This document shows positions 21,901-31,400 of a stretch of DNA of 64,000 nucleotides, piece by piece; positions within the stretch are counted from its first letter, which is position 1, and each line of letters starts with the position of its first letter. The translations under genes and the position numbers were made by a program. This DNA comes from Pterobdella sp. o SKG-2022. Taxonomy: Eukaryota; Annelida; Clitellata; Hirudinida; Piscicolidae. The notes beneath the pieces were generated by a model. The model saw nothing but the letters and a program-made list of their open reading frames with translations, ran no database searches and had not been told where the DNA came from. The DNA is taken from contig OZ038325.1 of the NCBI GenBank assembly GCA_964035795.1, forward strand, positions 6,247,047-6,311,046, given 5' to 3'.

Positions 21901-23369
21901 AGTTTGTTTAAATACTGTTACTTTTTAAAGACACCTTGATATACTTTTAAGCAATATCAATAATCATCATTATTATTATTATTTTATTATTATTATTATT
22001 ATTATTGTTTTTATTTTTATTCTTATTACTATTATTATCATTATTTGTATACTTTTAAGTTCACTTTTATGTATTAAATGTGCGTTTTTCATACATATTT
22101 CTTCGAGCAATAATACATTTGTAATTTCTCTGTGTTTTTGATTTTTGTATTTGTATAAATGATTCGATGATGGAGGTACAAAACAAAAAACATCAGATAT
22201 TTTTTATCAACTTCAAAATATCATTTATTATAAGTTAAAATAAAGAATCCTAATAATATCACTCAAAATAATACGGATAAATTAATTGAAATAATTGAAT
22301 ATTAATATCTAACAGTCGAGTTTGAACGTAGAATTGAACCAGAACACACAGCATAATGACAATCAGAGTTAGATGCGGTTGTTGATGCTTGTACCACTTA
22401 CCACACCGTTTCAAATTCTGCTTCATTCCACCACATCGTGACAGACAACATTAAGCTCACTACCCTAACACACATACCACATGCCATGATGCCATTCATC
22501 ATGCTATCTCACCACACTACTTTTATCTCAGCAACACTATCTTCTATACTTTGAACCATTTCACACTTTGCATGCAACTCCACACACCCCATCACACCAT
22601 CTCCCACTACATCTTTTTCTATACCTTACACATCCCACAACATCTTCTCCTATACCATTCCTCACACTAGACACATTTCTCACGACACTACACCATCCTC
22701 CACCACACCATCTTCAAGTATACCATTCTTCACCACACTCACTGCAACACACCCACCGCACAACACCCCATCACTTCACACCACAAACCATCCTTCTTAG
22801 AAAATCTGGTACAAAAAGTCATATGGGGATTCATCAGCGTCATCTTCAAGTCGTTCACCTGCTGCCAACGCAGTCCTTGGGAGCAGGTGTGTATTGGGAT
22901 TTTTTGTGGTTTATTATTATTCTTATTGTTTTTTTTGGTTTTTTATTTTTTTTTATATTTTGTTCATGTCTTATTTTTTTTGAATATTAAATATTTGTTT
23001 ATTTTTTGTTTTATTTGTTTTTTTTTTAATTTTATTAACTTAGATTTTTCGGCTTTTATTTATTTTTCGAAGTTTGTTTAGGCTTGTATTGTGCTTGATG
23101 TTTTGTTTTGCTTTGATACTATTCTGGTTTTGTTTTTCTGTTTATTGTTTTTTTTATTCAGTTTATTCATTAATTTTTTGTGTTTATTTGTTATTTTAGC
23201 GTGAATTTTTCCTATTTTCATCGATTTGTTTCACATTTCTCTTTTTTATCGTTATTTCTCAACCGTTTACAAAAAAATGAAATTAACCAAGTTTAAAAAA
23301 CTGCAGAAAAAGATGGGGCTAACGTTGGAGGACCGGAAACAGACGACAAATAATCAGTACTGCGTCTGA
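450..23369 (+). CDS. RIM: RIM/Fife-family presynaptic active-zone scaffold (21 exons)
   Basis: RIM-family proteins sit at the presynaptic active zone, bind Rab3 on vesicles and help dock and prime them near calcium channels. Exons joined by phase: 450-3058, 3681-4008, 5567-5689, 8904-9847, 10165-11773, 11873-13637, 13739-13893, 15018-15111, 16273-16358, 16593-16632, 17041-17152, 17288-17364, 17445-17692, 18136-18317, 18769-18855, 18968-19065, 19509-19702, 20215-20382, 21647-21727, 22801-22890, 23307-23369. They sum to 9,153 nt, or 3,050 residues plus stop. Domain order is Rab-binding helix (about 357-376), FYVE-like finger (965-995), disordered and coiled-coil middle, PDZ (about 2541-2625), C2A (about 2735-2870). 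No C2B was found. The helix, finger and C2A loop favour RIM over Piccolo/Fife, but the family call is safer than the member call. Exon 1, 4, 17 and 20 donors have near alternatives, and the last two exons are the least certain. Confidence 0.82.
3681..5689 (+). CDS. RIM-like exons 2-3: FYVE-like zinc finger
   Basis: Exon 2 (3681-4008) carries three CxxC pairs, in CVICS, CEDCK and CKACC. Exon 3 (5567-5689) supplies the fourth pair in SVCNVCIKRRDLL, which lines up with the WVCNLCRKQQEIL end of the RIM finger. The join is in phase 0 (CCG|GTGAGT to CAG|AGC). Spacing is C-x2-C-x10-C-x2-C-x5-C-x2-C-x8-C-x2-C with one extra cysteine after the third pair. The gap between pairs three and four is shorter than in vertebrate RIM. 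In RIM this finger binds Munc13. Exon 3 ends in a short Gln run. Intron 2 (4009-5566) is AT-rich without recognisable genes. Confidence 0.78.
6196..8785 (+). repeat. (GAA)n microsatellite of about 860 units in intron 3
   Basis: About 2,590 bp of GAA read on the gene's sense strand, inside the intron between the zinc-finger exon and exon 4. It is almost perfect: I see only three register changes, each one extra base (A near 6581, G near 6622, A near 6992). The last block, about 1,790 bp, is uninterrupted. The flanks (TCGATAGAAAGAA on the left, AAAAAAAAAGAAC on the right) are unique. Long open frames of Glu/Lys/Arg or Phe/Ser/Leu here are repeat artefacts. Confidence 0.98.
8904..9847 (+). CDS. 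RIM-like exon 4: disordered Thr/Asn/Tyr-rich linker
   Basis: The acceptor TTTCCAG at 8903 gives an in-frame start with LERQGTEPQRQTS directly after the GAA-bearing intron. The exon encodes about 314 residues with Tyr-Asn-Thr repeats (about 9020-9200) and then a less biased acidic segment. No known domain is recognised. The donor chosen (AAAAA|GTTGTC) leaves two bases, matching exon 5. It is weak, so the 3' edge is the least certain part. Codon use (CAA, AAC, ACA) resembles exon 1. Confidence 0.65.
10165..13893 (+). CDS. RIM-like exons 5-7: disordered, SH3-ligand and coiled-coil middle region
   Basis: Exon 5 (10165-11773) encodes a Ser/Thr-rich disordered stretch. Exon 6 (11873-13637) is charged and Ser/Arg/Tyr-rich, with helical coiled-coil-like segments around 12530-12600 (EEVRRMEAELAEREKKRF) and 13255-13350 (EELRLEIELRKL-type pattern). 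Exon 7 (13739-13893) is Gln-rich. Two proline motifs, KKLPQTP (11645-11665) and RKLPLTP (11927-11947), lie on either side of intron 5. The second fits the RxLPxxP ligand used by RIM-binding-protein SH3 domains, and the first fits with Lys for Arg. Splice phases through all three exons agree. Confidence 0.75.
13894..15017 (+). other. RIM-like intron 7, no gene seen
   Basis: AT-rich intronic DNA with ATT/TAA microsatellite stretches (about 14790-14890). No exon-like segment or RNA gene is visible. It ends in ATCACAAG, used as the acceptor of exon 8. Confidence 0.6.
15018..17152 (+). CDS. RIM-like exons 8-11: PDZ domain
   Basis: Four short exons (15018-15111, 16273-16358, 16593-16632, 17041-17152) rebuild one PDZ domain. 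Exon 8 gives the lead strand YPFPTKSILVTRDPKD. Exon 9 gives the carboxylate-binding region GIGLKVTGG and LLGAFVAKIYK. Exon 10 (40 nt) gives GGAIDQLHGEVKE. Exon 11 gives GDQIIEWNGHQLTGK and the final helix and strand. RIM has GLKVVGG, GAFITK and GDEVLEWNG at the same places. In RIM this domain binds calcium channels and ELKS. All joins keep phase. Intron 10 has a strongly C/A-rich 3' half. Confidence 0.88.
15159..15193 (+). repeat. (AT)n microsatellite
   Basis: Seventeen AT units in the intron between exons 8 and 9 of the RIM-like gene. Confidence 0.95.
17288..17692 (+). CDS. RIM-like exons 12-13: PDZ-C2A linker
   Basis: Exon 12 (17288-17364) and exon 13 (17445-17692) encode a hydrophilic linker: an acidic Ser/Asp part, then Arg/His/Pro-rich, Ser/Gln-rich and basic parts. 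A run of nine C at 17532-17540 lies in exon 13. The frame is intact across it (Ser-Pro-Pro-Leu). The donor TGG|GTAAGA at 17692 is strong, and an in-phase alternative GAG|GTTGGG lies nearby. Confidence 0.7.
17693..17995 (+). repeat. G/T-rich imperfect tandem repeat at the 5' end of an intron
   Basis: Directly after the exon 13 donor the sense strand becomes G/T-rich for about 300 bp. A segment of about 39 bp (17721-17758, containing GTGTAGGGTTGTATTG) recurs with a few changes at 17785-17823. No coding signal is seen. Confidence 0.7.
18136..19702 (+). CDS. RIM-like exons 14-17: C2A domain
   Basis: Exons 18136-18317, 18769-18855, 18968-19065 and 19509-19702 assemble a C2 domain: IQIQMSYDAYDSTLNIHL, then LPDPFVKVYLLPGRS, then DPEWHQTVVF, then IEVAVWDYDKF, then RPHWYALK. 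RIM C2A has PYVKMYFLPDRS, EPKWNQTFVY and EPHWYKLQ at these places. Of the five usual acidic calcium ligands I see three (PDPF and both Asp of WDYD). The first loop has RTRQN and the last has HS where an Asp is usual, so calcium binding is probably weak or absent, as in RIM C2A. Exon 14 uses AGAAG|GTCAGT, because only that donor restores the frame of exon 15. After C2A the protein is Glu/Lys-rich. Confidence 0.87.
18508..18682 (+). mobile_element. tRNA-derived SINE, copy 1 (sense in RIM-like intron 14)
   Basis: The first 76 nt (18508-18583) fold as a nearly intact tRNA: a 7-bp acceptor stem (GTCGGCC with GGCCGAC), D arm GCTC/GAGC with an A-box-like sequence, anticodon stem TTAGA/TCTAA with anticodon GAT, and T arm with the B-box-like GGTTCAATCC. 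A tRNA-unrelated body follows, including TTTTTGCTACATTAAATTTG and CGCTTTATAAATACCGCATT. The same body recurs at 58381-58554, which shows a dispersed family. No CCA end or terminator follows the cloverleaf, so this is a SINE head and not a tRNA gene. Confidence 0.85.
19739..19850 (+). repeat. (GAT)n-rich microsatellite
   Basis: Imperfect GAT/GAC repeats in the intron after exon 17 of the RIM-like gene. Confidence 0.9.
20215..23369 (+). CDS. RIM-like exons 18-21: C-terminal tail without C2B
   Basis: Exon 18 (20215-20382) is Thr/Asn/Asp-rich. Exon 19 (21647-21727) encodes VSRLCEERLMNDLKKSLL, helical. Exon 20 (22801-22890) is Ser-rich. Exon 21 (23307-23369) ends KQTTNNQYCV and a TGA. All joins are phase 0 if exon 20 uses the TGT|GTATTG donor. 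The better-looking donor AGCAG|GTGTGT four bases upstream shifts exon 21 to an early stop. I found no C2B-like strand pattern before the next gene at 25.69 kb. The tail matches no family I know and is the weakest part of the model. Confidence 0.5.
20383..21646 (+). other. RIM-like intron 18 with G-rich start
   Basis: The first 330 bp after the donor are G/T/A-rich with many GGTG and GGGA runs on the sense strand. The rest is AT-rich and includes a GAT/GAG repeat at 21259-21376. Open frames here follow the repeats. No exon or RNA gene is recognised. Confidence 0.6.
21259..21376 (+). repeat. GAT/GAG trinucleotide repeat
   Basis: Imperfect GATGATGAG and GAGGAGGAG units in intron 18 of the RIM-like gene. 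Confidence 0.9.
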
Positions 23370-25693
23370 ATCATTACTAATATTGCTATATTTTTCCGTT
23401 TTTTTTATTATCACTAAAATTTTTTGAATTATTCTGCTATGATGATAAATTGTTCAACTCAAAGTAAATTTTTTTATTGATTTATTATTTAATATTATAT
23501 TTGCATTTATTGTTCATTATTATTATTATTAATAATATTATTATTTTTATATTCATAGTTTCAGTATTGTTAGATATTTATTTGAATAATTTTTCTTATG
23601 TAATAGTTGAAAAAACGAAAAAAATGAAAAATAAAAACAAAAAAATAAAAAAAATTAATATTTCATTTTTTTTGCATATTTAAGACTTGTTATTTTGTTT
23701 GCTCTGAAATTTATTTATGCATATTTATAATACACATTTATTATACCTATTTATAATTATATTTAATTATTTTTTATATATATTTTTCATTTATTTTAAA
23801 CTTTATTTTAACATTAACATATGATTAGTATCATTTCATACCAGTTTTTTTTGAAAAACGAGATGTTTTTTTCCCATTATTTCTTTGAAACCTTTTCACC
23901 TGCAATAAATCCCCTACTTTCAATTCATTCATGAATACTTTTCAGCAACTTCTCTCATTTATTATTTATATTATTGTTCCGATTCATATTTTTCATTATT
24001 AGCATTATTTTTATTCATTATTATTATTGTTATTTTTTTTATTATTTTCATTAATATTATAATTTATTATTAATATTATCTATTATTACCATTATTATTA
24101 TTGTTTAGCTTTGAGAATAATACTATCAGCACTATTCTCAAACTTTTCTATAATTTTATAGAAAAAACCATTGAAAACTAAAAGCTCATTGTTATGCGCT
24201 AAGGCTGTTCCAACATTGTTGCATTTTATGTGCGTGAGTGTGAGTTTGTGATGAATCTTTATCATCACTACCATCATTATCATCATCACCACAACCATCA
24301 TTCTCACAATCGCTATCATCATCACTATTCTCAATACTAGCATCATCACTGTCACCACCACCATCATTATTATCATTCTCTTCCTTTTCCTTTTCATCAT
24401 CATCTTCATCTTTTTCCTCATTCTCATCATCATCTTCTTCTTCTTCCTCCTCCTCATCATCATCATCATTATCATCATCTTTTTCTTCCTCCTACTCATC
24501 ATCTTTATATATTAACACCCCGTGGTAGCTGATGACGTTAACATGGCATTTTGTAATTATTTGTATTTCTGACGTCATGTTTACTTAATTAAGATACAAA
24601 GAAGCTTAGTATTACGTTTATCACTATGGGATTCTGATATTTGTTATTATATTTTTATTAAATTCACTTTTATAATTCGCTATTTTATTTTATTTTTTAA
24701 TTTAAAAACACGTTGTATAGTAAAATCATACTTGGAAACGTCAAATAGCTAGATTTCAATGTTTAATTTTTCTAGGTTGTCTTGAACTTAAATTTTCTTT
24801 CAATTTGAATTAATTTGAACGCACCCTTTATTTCGTGTTCTTTTATAGCACTATTGGTATTAGATTATATTGAAAATCTTTACTTACAAATATATTTTGT
24901 ATCAAATATTCATATACAATTTTTATTGAATTTACTGTGAAGTATTAACTTCTTTGAAACTAAAATAGATTTAAGACGTTTTAATTAAGTAATATTAGAA
25001 TCATGTAAAAACGTTACTATCCTCCCTAACGTTTCATGTTCAAAATTTATTTTTACTGACAACGTATCTCGTGGCTTTCTTGCTGTTATGGAAATTATAG
25101 AATCATCTAGAAATTATTTTAGTGTAAACGATTCTGACAAGCTTTCGTGCTAAGTTTAGTAATTTATTTAATCTTAGATCCATTAACGACTTACTACGCT
25201 CAAAATATCGACCCATTTTTTGTCTTTATTTTTGAATTATTCATTTTTAGGTGTCGAAAATTGATGAAGTAGACCTAGTAACAAAGTTTCGTGCTAAACT
25301 TCTTTCATACGTATTTACTTAGATCGATAGAATAATCTGTTAGATTTCTAAAAAATTTCTGCATTTATTTCCTGAATATTTAACAAAAATTAAATTTTTA
25401 TTCAATAAAAATCAAAATGTATTTATTTAAAATGAAAATTTTCAAGATAAAAGGAAAGAATTTTTTAGAATGTGATAATTATGTTGAAATAAATAATTAT
25501 GAAAAAAGGACGCCATAATAAAATTTATAATAACGACATAAATAAATTCAAAAAATGTTAAATTGAAACGATGACGTGAACAAAAAAAAAATGTATAACA
25601 ATAAAAAAAGCACGAACAAGAAAACGAAAAAAAAATTATAATAATATATAACATGAATAAAAAACAATAAGAATAATAATAACATAAATAGAA
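23370..25693. other. Convergent intergenic region between RIM-like and RBM genes
   Basis: AT-rich DNA between two 3' ends. It holds ATT-rich stretches (23460-24110) and a TCA/TTC repeat block (about 24250-24500). I searched the + strand for a C2B domain and the - strand for a G-patch and saw neither. No RNA gene is apparent. Confidence 0.6.
24250..24500. repeat. TCA/TTC-rich imperfect microsatellite
   Basis: Irregular TCATCA, TCTTCC and CACCAC units. The open frame of Met/Arg/Lys on the minus strand is a repeat artefact. Confidence 0.85.
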
Positions 25694-27693
25694 TCATGTA
25701 GATTGTTCCACGGCAACCACCTTCCCTTGCAGCTTTTGACGGTACTTCTCCAGGTTATCCTGTTTGAGATTTCAGCACATTGTATTATCACCTTTCAGCC
25801 ATATATTTTTGAAATAAAAGATATAAATTTTCAAGTCTTTCGTTATTCTATATGATCCAGTTGATGAGGCAAACATTAAAATTAAATTTTAATAACGAAG
25901 GTATAAAATAAAAACGCATAAATACTTGAAAAGGTTGAAAAAAAACATAAAAAACCTCGAAATAAAAAAACAATGCAATAAAAAATATGAGCATACTAGC
26001 ATCAACTCAGTTTCCACCCAGCACATATATACACGTACAACTCAAATATATAAAACCCATATACGTATGGATATATATCATATACACCATCATTATACCC
26101 AAGTGTATAAATACCTTATGGAGGCTAGAGAGTGCCTTATGCTTGTGCAGCATGTCGGCAGAGATGAAGACCCTTTTGCACAACAAACATGCTTTCTTGC
26201 TCCAGTCTGTCATCCTGGTGGTGTTTGTCATTGTTGTTTTTTATTGATTTTTTTTAATTTCTGTTATTACTTTGTTATTGTTGTTATTCTCTCATTTTTT
26301 GATGATTTTTTTAAACAAATTTTTGCTATTAATTAATTTTTAAAATTAATTTCAGTTATTCGTCTATTTTTTATTGATATTTTATCCATTTATTTAAATA
26401 ATTATTGTTATTTTCAATTCATATTTTTTATTTTAAATAAAATAAAAACTAAAAAGTATATTTTCAATTAAAAACCTCAATAAAATAAAAATTACAGCCA
26501 GGCCACAAACTGAACAACCAATAACTGGACTTCTACCCACTTCCTCAATAACTAAACCACCCCCTTACCCCCCCCCCCTCCACCTCTCTTCAATCTCAGC
26601 TAGGGTCTCCTTCCGAACAACACCGCCCTCTTCATCATCACTCCCTGAACCGTATGAGTCCATCAGGCTTGACTGTGTGTGTTTGTGTGTGTGTGTCTGT
26701 GTTCGCTTGGAACTTATGTTATTTTAATCAAATAATGTGATGGCAGTTTGTTTCTGCGTATTATTTTCTAAATTTTGATCCCTTTTAGTCATATTTTCGA
26801 TATATTGTATATAGTTTAGCTTTAAAAAAAATCCTATAGTCAACCCTAGTATGGAAACCGACATGAAAGAATGTATTCCTCAACGTTTCTAACGTTTTAA
26901 AATCATCAATCAATAAAACCCTCTTGGAAAGCTTTTTCCTCCACAAAAACGTTTTAAAGATAGGCTGAACTTATTGAAAAGTATGTTTTCAAAAAGTTTC
27001 AATTGCTGAAAGCTATCTTATATTAAGTACATTTTATGTTTTACATGTATTTCGCATATTCAAAGCACTATTATGTTTCAAAATGGGACACCAACCAAAA
27101 TATTGGGCTTGTCATCGGCTTCCTTCTGTCTTTTCTCTGACATCTGTGAGCGTTTGTTTGTGGTGTTTGTGTGTGTTAGCCCATAACAAAAACAAGTTAC
27201 AATATCATTGCAGAATTCTCCAAAACAATTTGAATGATTTTAAAACTCTTTTTTAAAGTATAGAGAAAAAATATCATCTTTAGTAAGACGAAAATAATGA
27301 TCTTCGCTGAAGAAACATTTTTATATCTAAAACCCGTGACAACAAAAATAAAAAAAAACTACCTCAGAGTTGCCCATCAGCAACAATTAAACAACCAACA
27401 CACACCCACTCAACAAAAACCACAACTGCTAATATACGACCCTCAAAACTCAACAATATTGTCTCAACAACAACAAACACATCCAATCACAAAAAACCAA
27501 TAATCACAAACAACAACACCGCATCTTCACCTCCAACCTTTTTCTGCAGCATGTTGAAACCAGCGTCAGCTGTTGCCTTTTTAGGCGCCATTGGAAGCAT
27601 GGGAGTTTTGAAAACGCTGTTGTTGCCAGCTTTATCGGACGTTGTTGTCTTTAATTCCTTTTTGTTTTGTTGCTCCGCCCATTTGTGCATTTG
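25694..27693 (-). CDS. RBM-like exons 15-18: helical spacer, C2H2 finger and truncated C-terminus
   Basis: Exon 15 holds MHKWAEQQNKKELK and ATADAGFNMLQKK (RBM5 has AAADAGFALFEKK). Exon 16 holds DSYGSGSDEEGG (RBM5 AYSGDSDNEEE). Exon 17 holds the finger DWSKKACLLCKRVFISADML and HKHKALSSLHK (RBM5 [20 protein letters not shown]). Exon 18 adds DNLEKYRQKLQGKVVAVEQ-S-T and TGA. The residues after the finger match HKQNMDIYRR only in outline. A possible donor (GGGAAG|GTGGTT) inside exon 18 could lead to further exons, but none was seen downstream. Confidence 0.8.
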
Positions 27694-28414
27694 CTGCGGG
27701 AGAGATGTTGTGGTGAAGGATGGAAAAGGTGGGATATCTATATTGCATAGAACCATCTATATATGTTGATCATTAAAATTAATCAAATGCCACTTAGAAA
27801 TTAACCACCCAACTTAAAGAAATAAGGCGCAAAACGCTTAAGAAAATGAAGACATCATAGCTTTAAAAAACCCGCCAAAACCTGAGCAAGTTTTCGCGCC
27901 TTTTCTGCCTCCTGCTTCTTGGCCTCATCAACCACATTGACATCAGCAACAGAAGCTGCTGCATCCGCTTGAACAGCTTGGTTGTTATCTCCTTCACTTT
28001 TAACCTCCACATAAAACTGGTTGTTGCCGTCCCAGTATAAATACAAGCGCTTCTCTGAGTCGTAAAAGTACTGCGGTGGTTGTAGTGATGGTGTTAGTGG
28101 TGGGGGTTGTAGTAGTGGTGATGGTGGTGACGTTAATTGAAGTAGCAATATTGATTGTGTTGCTAGTTGTTCTAATGATATTATACGAGCTAGTTATAGT
28201 CTAAACCATAACCCTTAATGCATCTCACCTCCCAAAACTCAATAACCTAATGTCATAAAACCCCAACAGACACACCCACAAAGATCCCTAAAGCACCTGC
28301 GAGTTGGAGTCATAGTGCAGTTTGGTGAGGGGGTCGTAGTAGAAGGAGCTTCCTTCGTCGTATATGTATCTGTTTGGGTCTGGAGGTGCTAGACGACGAG
28401 CTGTGATTTGTTGG

Positions 28415-28454
<40 letters not shown>

Positions 28455-31400
28455 GATTAGTTTCTCTGTTCATCTATCTATCTATTTATTTATCTATCTC
28501 TATATCTCTCTATCTATTTATTTATCTATCTATCTCTCTATCTATCTATCTATCTATTGGACTGTTTAATGAACATCAAACTTTGTTGTTGTTGAGAAAC
28601 AGCTTGTTGTGCTTGTTGGTGTTGTTGTTGACTGGTGAGTTGGTCATTCAGCGAGCTTATGACGTAATCTTTATGACTCAAAAACACTTTCCTGGTAGCC
28701 ATTTTGATTTATTGAAAGTTTCCCTGAAAAATAATTCCACAAACCAAAACTGTTCTGACATATAGTCATAACAACAACTATTTTAAGCAACACTAAATAC
28801 CTTCCCTCAACTAAATTCCAGCTCACAAATAACACTACAAATAATTCTCATGGAAACCATCGCACTTACATTAAAAGTATGATAGTACAAAGCCAAAATC
28901 AAAATCTATCGAGGCATACAAACGCACACAGATAGAAAGGTGGTCTTGCAGTAGTTCAGGGTGACAGTGACCCCGTCAATACTTAAAGGGTGGGAAACTC
29001 TTATAGCCTCAAGGATCTTTACACTGTCTTCAACTGATGGCAGCCATATGAAACCATACCCTGGCGAGTGTTTTATTTATAACTGAATTATTGTGCTGTT
29101 TTTTTTATCGTTGTTATGTTAATGATGCTATATAGTAATGAAGAGTTAGTGAATTTATGACTCACCACAACTAGTGCGATCCTTGCTGTCCCTCACTATG
29201 AACACATCATTGGCTGTCACCTAACAATCATCATTCTAGTCATCATCACCACAATCATTATCATTACCACCTCCAACCATCATCATCATTATTCCCATAG
29301 CCACCATGATATCACTACTTTCATTATCAGTTATACTTTTTATCTATTTGTTTATTTATCTATCTATCTCTATCTATCTACACACCCACCCCTCCAGACC
29401 TTAGTAGCATAGTACAATGCCTCTTTGATCCTCGCCTCATCAGTTATCATGTTGAGTCCCCTTATCAGCATGGCTGTGAGCATGAGTGAATAAGTACCGA
29501 TGTAATAATACTTATGGCTATGTAGTGGTGTGATGATGTGGAGATGTGCCATTATTCATGTAGTAATATTTTTATGATGTGATGGAAGGATATGTGGGTA
29601 TTTGATGACGATGCTATTGATATTGGATGAGAATAAGATTAATAGTGATAGATGCAACCCATGCTAGCATGGAAACGGACGTAAAACGATGATGACACGT
29701 CATGAATATTAATTACGCTAAATAAATAATACATGTAAGAAAACGATATTAATTCAATAAAAAATGAAACAATTAATAGAATAATAAGAATAAAAATTAG
29801 CAATGATAATAACTGTCAGTGGCGATGATGCCTACGAAATACGCGCCATCCTCGCTGATGACGTCACAGTCCGTTTCTGAAAATTTTTTATGATACTACT
29901 AGGTTTACTATTAGTTTGGGCACTATTTTTATTGATTCTAGCGAATTCATATTATTAGTATTTGTATTATTCATTATTCATACGCCATTTTTACAGCAGA
30001 GGGCAACAGAAAGTATTATTATTTTTATTATTAGAGTAACCTTGTTTTTGCACTCTGCATTTGAAACACTTGTCCCTCCGCTTGAAGTTCACACACCCAC
30101 ACTGATCACGTACGTTTTGAGGTTTAATAATAAAAATAATAGTGATATGAATAATGATTAGAATAAAAAAATAATAAAAACATAAGAGATGAGACAAATA
30201 ATACAAATAATATAATAAAATTTATAATCTGAACGATTTTTTTAGAAATATCAAAATGAAACAAAAACCCTTAAACATAATACAAGCACGACGAACATAG
30301 AAAAAACTAAACGGTAAAACAAAGTATATAAAGAAAAAAAAAATCATAAAAAGCCAATCACAAACACACCTTGGAGCACTTCCAGTCTCCCCTCAAGATC
30401 ACAGCGGGAGGCTCAACGTTTTGTGAAGAGGAAGAAGATGGGTCGTTATCCATATATAAGATACTCTTCCTTCCAGGAACCAATGAAATCTCGCCCTTTG
30501 TAGCATTATGGTCCTCGTTAATCAACCCCTCATCTCAATCCCCTTACATCATTTCCGGCGTTTTAAGACGCCATGGGGCTTATTGAATTTTGTGTGTGTG
30601 TGTGTGCGGGTGAGCTGGTGGAGTGTGTTGTAACTCACTTCGCCCCATAAAAATTTCAAGCAAGACTTCACAGCATTTGAACACAGATCTACTCAAACTC
30701 TCATAACTCATTTGAACCAATCCATAATGCATTAACATTACTACCTCATGTTACATCAATATCCATACTACTGTTCACAACGTTCAATCGGGAACATTGT
30801 CAGAATGATGGGAAGTTATAGTCGGAATTATGGGAGTTGAATATAAGTGCATGCCGTTTCAATTCTATGTTAATATTTATGTCTGATAGTGGTATTGTAG
30901 TGATAACAGTGGTATTATTACTGAAAAAATTCCTATTATAAAATACAAGTAGAAGTTATAGTAGTAGAACAATGAATGTAGTTGATAGTAGTAGTAGAAG
31001 TATAACAAGTAGTAAGAATAGTAATGATAGAAATAGTAGGAAAAGAACTATTAGTAGTAATAGTAATAACAGTAGTATTAGTATTAATAGTATAAAAGAA
31101 TTAAGACCATATCCACAAGAACAATTAAGATAGATAAAACAAGATATATATAAGCGCCAGGTGTAGCATGACGGGTGGTGGTGAAACCTTAGTTCTCTTG
31201 ATCCAATGTTGAGCGTCGTTGGGAGTCTTAAACTCCACAAAAGTCAACCTCTTACCTGCATGTTGTGTTGTTGGTTATTTAGCTGCGGTATGTTGCACCG
31301 GCGGTTATTTAGCCTTTGTCCTTTTTATCGCCAGCCGGTTTTATTTGTTATTTTTGACTCGGTTTCTTTAGTATTCAAAGATTTTAGCAATCAGTATATT

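Noticed and set aside
24098..24502. Minus-strand open frame rich in Met, Arg, Lys and Val.
   Set aside because: It follows a TCA/TTC repeat and has no domain or splice support.
27487..27756. Minus-strand open frame taken whole as a small protein.
   Set aside because: Only 27693-27538 is exon. The rest is intron on both sides of the RBM-like exon 15.
28470..28558. Regular CTAT units considered as a CRISPR-like array.
   Set aside because: It is a plain tetranucleotide microsatellite without spacers, in an animal genome.
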